From Elusimicrobiota bacterium (lineage in GTDB: Bacteria; Elusimicrobiota; Elusimicrobia; Elusimicrobiales; UBA9959): a stretch of 24,995 nt of DNA. Below the pieces are notes generated by a model, which did no database searches, was not told where the DNA came from, and saw only the letters and a program-made list of their open reading frames with translations. The position numbers were made by a program, and so were the translations under genes. The stretch spans positions 1 to 24,995 of the forward strand of contig DMES01000040.1 in assembly GCA_003450815.1 (NCBI GenBank), in the 5' to 3' direction. Shown in pieces: positions 22,177 to 24,995 of the stretch (position 1 is its first letter; every line of letters starts with the position of its first letter).

Positions 22177-23184
22177 GTGGAATTTAAGGATTTTTTTGTC
22201 GCGCGTCCGCCGGAAGATGGCAAAGAACGCCTGCTAAGCGTCGGTTTTGCCTTCAGAATGGTGGGTGTCGGGCTTACGCTGTTTTTGCTTACCTATTTTC
22301 TTTTTTCCTGGACCATGGAAACTGTTATCCACAACAGGAAAGAAGTGATAGTGCCGGATATCAGCGGAAAATCAGCCTCCAACGCCCTGCAGTCGCTCAG
22401 TGAAAACAATCTGGCCATGAAGATAGGCGGTTACGAATTCAATGACTCTGTGCCTATAGGTACGGTTTTGCGCCAGGTTCCTTCTTCGGGAGCCACGGTG
22501 AGGGAGGGTAAGATAGTAAAAGTCGTTTTCAGCCAGGGAGGAGAATCCGTTTTTATCCCCACGCTTATCGGCTTGCCGCTCAGAAACGCCGAACTCCTGT
22601 TGCGCCAGCGCTCTCTGCTGCTTGGCGAGGTGACAGAGTCTTATTCCCTGAAAGCGGACAGGGGCATGGTGCTTTCCCAGGACCCGAAGCCGGATACCAG
22701 CGTCACCAAAAATACTATGGTGCAGGCGGTGGTATCGGCGGGCGCTCCGCCCGCCGGAATAATTATCATGCCTGATTTCAGGCAGAAAAAAACCGAGGAT
22801 GCCTATCAGTGGTCGGCTGAAACTAAAATTAATTTTGATGTGGTGGAGGACGGCAGTTCATTTTTTCCTTCAGGCACTGTTGTAGACCAGTCTCCCGTTC
22901 CCGATACCGTGGTTTACCCTGATTCAAAAGTTAAACTGACCGTAAGCGCGAAGAAAGGGCGCGGTTCCGGCGCCGGAGAGTTCCATGTTCATTACGATGT
23001 TACACAAAAGGGTTCTAAGCGTCACATCCGCATTGTGGCGCTCAGTCACAGCGGAGAGCGGGAAATTTTCAATGGCCTGCGTGATCCCGGCTCGGTAATT
23101 GACCTTACTGTGCCCTTGACCGGCGCGGAAAAGATCAGGATTTTCGTGAACGGCATCCTTGTTGAAGAGCGGCCCGTAAAATGA
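22177..23184 (+). CDS. Single-pass membrane protein with three PASTA domains, no kinase
   Basis: A short cytoplasmic start (DFFVARPPEDGKERLL) is followed by a transmembrane helix at about 29-50 (MVGVGLTLFLLTYFLFSW). Three extracytoplasmic PASTA domains follow, at roughly 60-125 (VPDISGKSASNALQSLSENN), 126-195 (IPTLIGLPLRNAELLLRQRS) and 196-268 (MPDFRQKKTEDAYQWSA). A C-terminal domain of unknown type ends at residue 335. PASTA domains bind peptidoglycan-like ligands, usually at the end of Ser/Thr kinases or penicillin-binding proteins. Here no kinase is attached. The position between fmt and rpe is where Firmicutes place rsmB, a PP2C phosphatase, the PrkC kinase and rsgA. The GTG start at 22177 has a GGAAAGGGG site. 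Its stop overlaps the rpe start. Confidence 0.87.
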   Translation: MEFKDFFVARPPEDGKERLLSVGFAFRMVGVGLTLFLLTYFLFSWTMETVIHNRKEVIVPDISGKSASNALQSLSENNLAMKIGGYEFNDSVPIGTVLRQVPSSGATVREGKIVKVVFSQGGESVFIPTLIGLPLRNAELLLRQRSLLLGEVTESYSLKADRGMVLSQDPKPDTSVTKNTMVQAVVSAGAPPAGIIIMPDFRQKKTEDAYQWSAETKINFDVVEDGSSFFPSGTVVDQSPVPDTVVYPDSKVKLTVSAKKGRGSGAGEFHVHYDVTQKGSKRHIRIVALSHSGEREIFNGLRDPGSVIDLTVPLTGAEKIRIFVNGILVEERPVK

Positions 23185-23894
23185 CGATTAAACCCCCTTT
23201 CCCCCGCCCTTGCGGGAAAATATCCCTGGTGCCTTCGGTACTTTCGGCTGATTTCTCCCGTCTGGAGAGCTGCCTGAAAAAAATTGAGGCTTCGGCGGAT
23301 TGGGTGCAGGTGGATATAATGGACGGGCATTTTGTGCCCAATCTGAGCTTCGGGCCTGATTTCGCCCGGGCGGTGGCCGGCTCAACATGTTTGGGCGTGG
23401 ATGCGCATTTGATGGTGGAGCGTCCAGGTAAATTTATTGACGCTTTCGCCGCCGCCGGCGCCCGGCTGATTACTGTTCATGCCGAGGCTGAAGATAGTCT
23501 GTTTTGCCTTAAGCGGATTCATAGCATGGGGCTTGCGGCCGGTGTGGCGTTGCGGCCTAAAACGCCTTTTAAACGGGTGGCCTCCTTTCTTGAAGCGGCG
23601 GATCTTGTCCTTATCATGACCGTAGAGCCGGGCTTCGGCGGACAGCGCTTCATCTCCGCCATGCTGAATAAAATTGCAGCAGCCAGGCGGGCCATAAACG
23701 CCTCCGGGCGCAAAATATGGCTGCAGGTTGATGGTGGAATTAACTCTTGTACAGCAAAACTCGCGGTTAAAGCGGGAGCGGACTCACTTGTAATGGGCAG
23801 CGCCGTGTTCGGCGCGCGCAACCCGGCAGGGTTTTTAAGGGGCTTACGTTTAAAACTCAATGTAGGAGATTTACCATGCAAAAAAAGGTTTTAA
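23181..23894 (+). CDS. rpe: Ribulose-phosphate 3-epimerase
   Basis: This enzyme interconverts ribulose-5-phosphate and xylulose-5-phosphate in the pentose phosphate pathway. The TIM-barrel family motifs are PSVLSADFSRLE near residues 18-29, VQVDIMDGHFVPN (about 42-54, metal and catalytic residues), DAHLMVERPG, VEPGFGGQRF and LQVDGGINSCT. Length is 237 residues. The ATG start at 23181 overlaps the PASTA gene stop by 4 bases. The N-terminus is about 15 residues longer than usual. The 3' end overlaps the response-regulator gene by 19 bases and carries its ribosome site. Confidence 0.94.
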   Translation: MTIKPPFPRPCGKISLVPSVLSADFSRLESCLKKIEASADWVQVDIMDGHFVPNLSFGPDFARAVAGSTCLGVDAHLMVERPGKFIDAFAAAGARLITVHAEAEDSLFCLKRIHSMGLAAGVALRPKTPFKRVASFLEAADLVLIMTVEPGFGGQRFISAMLNKIAAARRAINASGRKIWLQVDGGINSCTAKLAVKAGADSLVMGSAVFGARNPAGFLRGLRLKLNVGDLPCKKRF

Positions 23895-24241
23895 TAGTGG
23901 AGGATGAGGACCTTATCGCAAAGGTGCTCTCGATAAGGCTTGAAAATTGCGGCTATAAGGTGATTGTCGCATACGACGGAGAAGAAGGCCTGGAGCAGGC
24001 TAAAAAAGAAAAGCCCGACCTCATGCTTTTGGATATCGGTCTGCCCCGCATAGACGGAAATACTCTTTGCGAGCTGATAAAGCATGATGCCGAAACAAAG
24101 AATATAAAGATAATAATGGTCACCGGCAAAAGACTGGTGGGGGACATGGAAAACGCTTTTTCAGCCGGAGCTGATATCTATGTGAACAAGCCTTATGACT
24201 GGCCCCGCCTGCTTGCTCACATAAAAACCCTGATAGAGTAG
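23876..24241 (+). CDS. Receiver-only response regulator (CheY-like)
   Basis: This 121-residue protein consists of a single receiver domain and no output domain. The acidic pocket (E9, D10), phospho-acceptor D53 in LLDIGLP, T83 in MVTGK and K105 in VNKPYDW are all in place. It would pass or buffer phosphate between a histidine kinase and another protein; neither partner is visible here. It starts inside the end of rpe (19-base overlap) with a GGAG site, so it is co-transcribed with it. No regulation specific to this gene is seen. Confidence 0.93.
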   Translation: MQKKVLIVEDEDLIAKVLSIRLENCGYKVIVAYDGEEGLEQAKKEKPDLMLLDIGLPRIDGNTLCELIKHDAETKNIKIIMVTGKRLVGDMENAFSAGADIYVNKPYDWPRLLAHIKTLIE

Positions 24242-24257
24242 CGCTGCAGCCGGCGGA

Positions 24258-24268
24258 TATAATATAAT
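24258..24268 (+). promoter_or_regulatory. Candidate -10 region in the leader before rpsP
   Basis: TATAATATAAT contains two overlapping -10-like boxes, in the 200-base gap between the response-regulator gene and rpsP. No good -35 lies at the right distance; TTGACA at 24293-24298 also lacks a matching -10. The start of the ribosomal operon transcript should be in this gap, but its position is uncertain. Confidence 0.3.
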
Positions 24269-24404
24269 ATATCATACGCTCTTACGGCGGCCTTGACATC
24301 GCCGCGGCGGTTGTGTCGTTTTTTTGCGTAACCCGGAAAATTCAGTCAGAGTTGAGTTTTTAGGGTTATATAGCCGGATTTTGACACAAGCAATAAGAAC
24401 TCCC

Positions 24405-24425
24405 GAAAATTGTAATGCAATTTTC
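24405..24425 (+). promoter_or_regulatory. Leader hairpin just before the rpsP ribosome site
   Basis: GAAAATTG (24405-24412) pairs perfectly with CAATTTTC (24418-24425) around TAATG, a few bases ahead of the AAGGAGG site of rpsP. It may influence ribosome loading or autoregulation. This is tentative. Confidence 0.35.
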
Positions 24426-24441
24426 AGGAAGGAGGAAAAGT

Positions 24442-24723
24442 ATGGCAGTAGTTTTAAGGCTTCAACGGATAGGAAAAAGAACTCAGCCCCATTACAGGAT
24501 GGTGGCCATAGAAAAAACCCGCGGGCCGCACGGCGTGCCCATAGAAGTTATAGGCCATTATAATCCCAAAGCCGACAAAGTCGCGCAGAAAGTAACCGTC
24601 AATATCGAAAAATATGAGGGTTGGATAAAAAATGGCGCACAGGCTTCCGACACCGTAAGCTCGCTTTTTTCAAAAGCCAAAAAGGCCGCGAAGGCGGCTG
24701 TTTCAGCCCCAGTGCAGAAATAA
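24442..24723 (+). CDS. rpsP: Small ribosomal subunit protein bS16
   Basis: This 93-residue bS16 protein opens MAVVLRLQRIGKRTQPHYRM and contains the conserved VIGHYNPKADK segment. The start at 24442 is fixed by a strong AAGGAGG site 6 bases upstream; earlier in-frame starts would add unsupported residues. It binds 16S rRNA during small-subunit assembly. It begins the common operon rpsP, KH-domain protein, rimM, trmD, rplS, of which only the first two genes are inside the window. The lysine/alanine-rich tail is normal for the family. Confidence 0.97.
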   Translation: MAVVLRLQRIGKRTQPHYRMVAIEKTRGPHGVPIEVIGHYNPKADKVAQKVTVNIEKYEGWIKNGAQASDTVSSLFSKAKKAAKAAVSAPVQK

Positions 24724-24768
24724 GCCCGAACGCTGTGCAGCACGGGCGGGGTGCGACAGGAGGATTTT

Positions 24769-24995
24769 ATGAAAGAAGCTTTGATGTACATAGTTAACGC
24801 TCTTGTAACCGAGCCTCAGGCCGTGAAAATGGCTTCCTCGGAGGACGGCAATGTTCTGCGTTTCAGATTATCAGTGTCTCTGGCTGACAGGGGTAAGCTT
24901 ATAGGCAAAGAGGGCCGGGTAATAAAGTCGGTAAGAACGCTTTTGCAAGCTGTCGCCGCCGCGCAAAATAAAAAAGTTTTTGTGGATGTGGTGTA
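24769..24995 (+). CDS. khpA: KH-domain RNA-binding protein KhpA (stop codon at window edge)
   Basis: A small RNA-binding protein of about 75 residues, reading MKEALMYIVNALVTEPQAVK near its start and containing the KH-domain GXXG loop as GKEG at 46-49 (GKLIGKEGRVIKS). The ribosome site AGGAG lies 7 bases ahead of the ATG. The window ends with TA after VFVDVV, the expected position of a stop codon, so the protein is probably complete but for the last base. Its place directly after rpsP is the usual one for KhpA/YlqC. Partner KhpB is not visible. Confidence 0.93.
   Translation, partial: MKEALMYIVNALVTEPQAVKMASSEDGNVLRFRLSVSLADRGKLIGKEGRVIKSVRTLLQAVAAAQNKKVFVDVV

Noticed and set aside
24293..24321. 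Promoter with TTGACA -35 before rpsP
   Set aside because: The hexamer is perfect, but 17 bases later there is TCGTTT, not a -10 box.
24284..24325. Rho-independent terminator after the response regulator
   Set aside because: A T7 run (about 24319-24325) exists, but the only stem (GCGGC/GCCGC) is short and about 14 bases away from it.
24324..24563. 79-residue reading frame ahead of rpsP
   Set aside because: It is out of frame with rpsP and overlaps its start; the strong ribosome site serves rpsP, and no domain is seen.

Overview
The window looks like a chromosomal segment of a free-living, diderm, roughly 50% GC bacterium. An Elusimicrobiota-like organism is my best guess (inference only). 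It rests on a PorV/UPF0164-type outer-membrane protein, a def-fmt-PASTA-rpe cluster without the PrkC kinase, an rpsP-khpA pair, and dense intergenic inverted repeats. No rRNA, tRNA or CRISPR array was found.

Layout. (1) 1-4773, minus strand: a type I restriction-modification operon in the order hsdM, a small conserved protein, a DUF1016/YhcG-type nuclease, then hsdS. HsdS is cut after its first half by an IS3-family insertion that runs off the left edge. hsdR is not in view. The operon carries embedded repeats: hsdM contains an in-frame DUF559 nuclease domain bracketed by inverted REP hairpins plus a third REP, and the DUF1016 gene carries four 19-23 bp palindromes in frame. (2) 4961-10190, minus strand: a glycan-use operon with a secreted glycoamylase-fold (PF10091/GH144-like) enzyme carrying a CBM9-like domain, a solute-binding protein fused to a MalF-like permease, and a MalG-like permease. 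The ABC ATPase is not here. (3) 10326-12950, plus strand: a GT39-like membrane glycosyltransferase and a SAM methyltransferase. (4) 13001-15306, plus strand: an MBL-fold hydrolase, a one-TM protein and a PorV-like beta-barrel. (5) 15515-17770, minus strand: a TPR membrane protein, then a translationally coupled BadF/BcrA-family sugar kinase and inositol-phosphatase-family protein. (6) 17870-24995, plus strand: an EIIA(Ntr)-like PTS protein, an APC permease with a USP-like tail, peptide deformylase, methionyl-tRNA formyltransferase, a PASTA protein, ribulose-phosphate epimerase, a receiver-only response regulator, then rpsP and a KH-domain protein (khpA) cut by the right edge.

Working together: region 2 forms a coherent secrete-bind-import system for an oligosaccharide. 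def and fmt process the N-terminal formyl-methionine, and rpsP/khpA open a typical ribosomal operon. Regions 2, 5 and 6 share families of inverted-repeat elements (a TATAGGG-rich family and a CTACTGACTTCTG family). These repeatedly supply the stop codon of the preceding gene and, in one case, the start of the next.

The most unusual material is in the restriction locus, where three kinds of mobile or repetitive DNA sit inside coding sequence, two of them without breaking the reading frame. I see no complete, clearly new defence system. The REP-bracketed DUF559 cassette is the best candidate for something undescribed.
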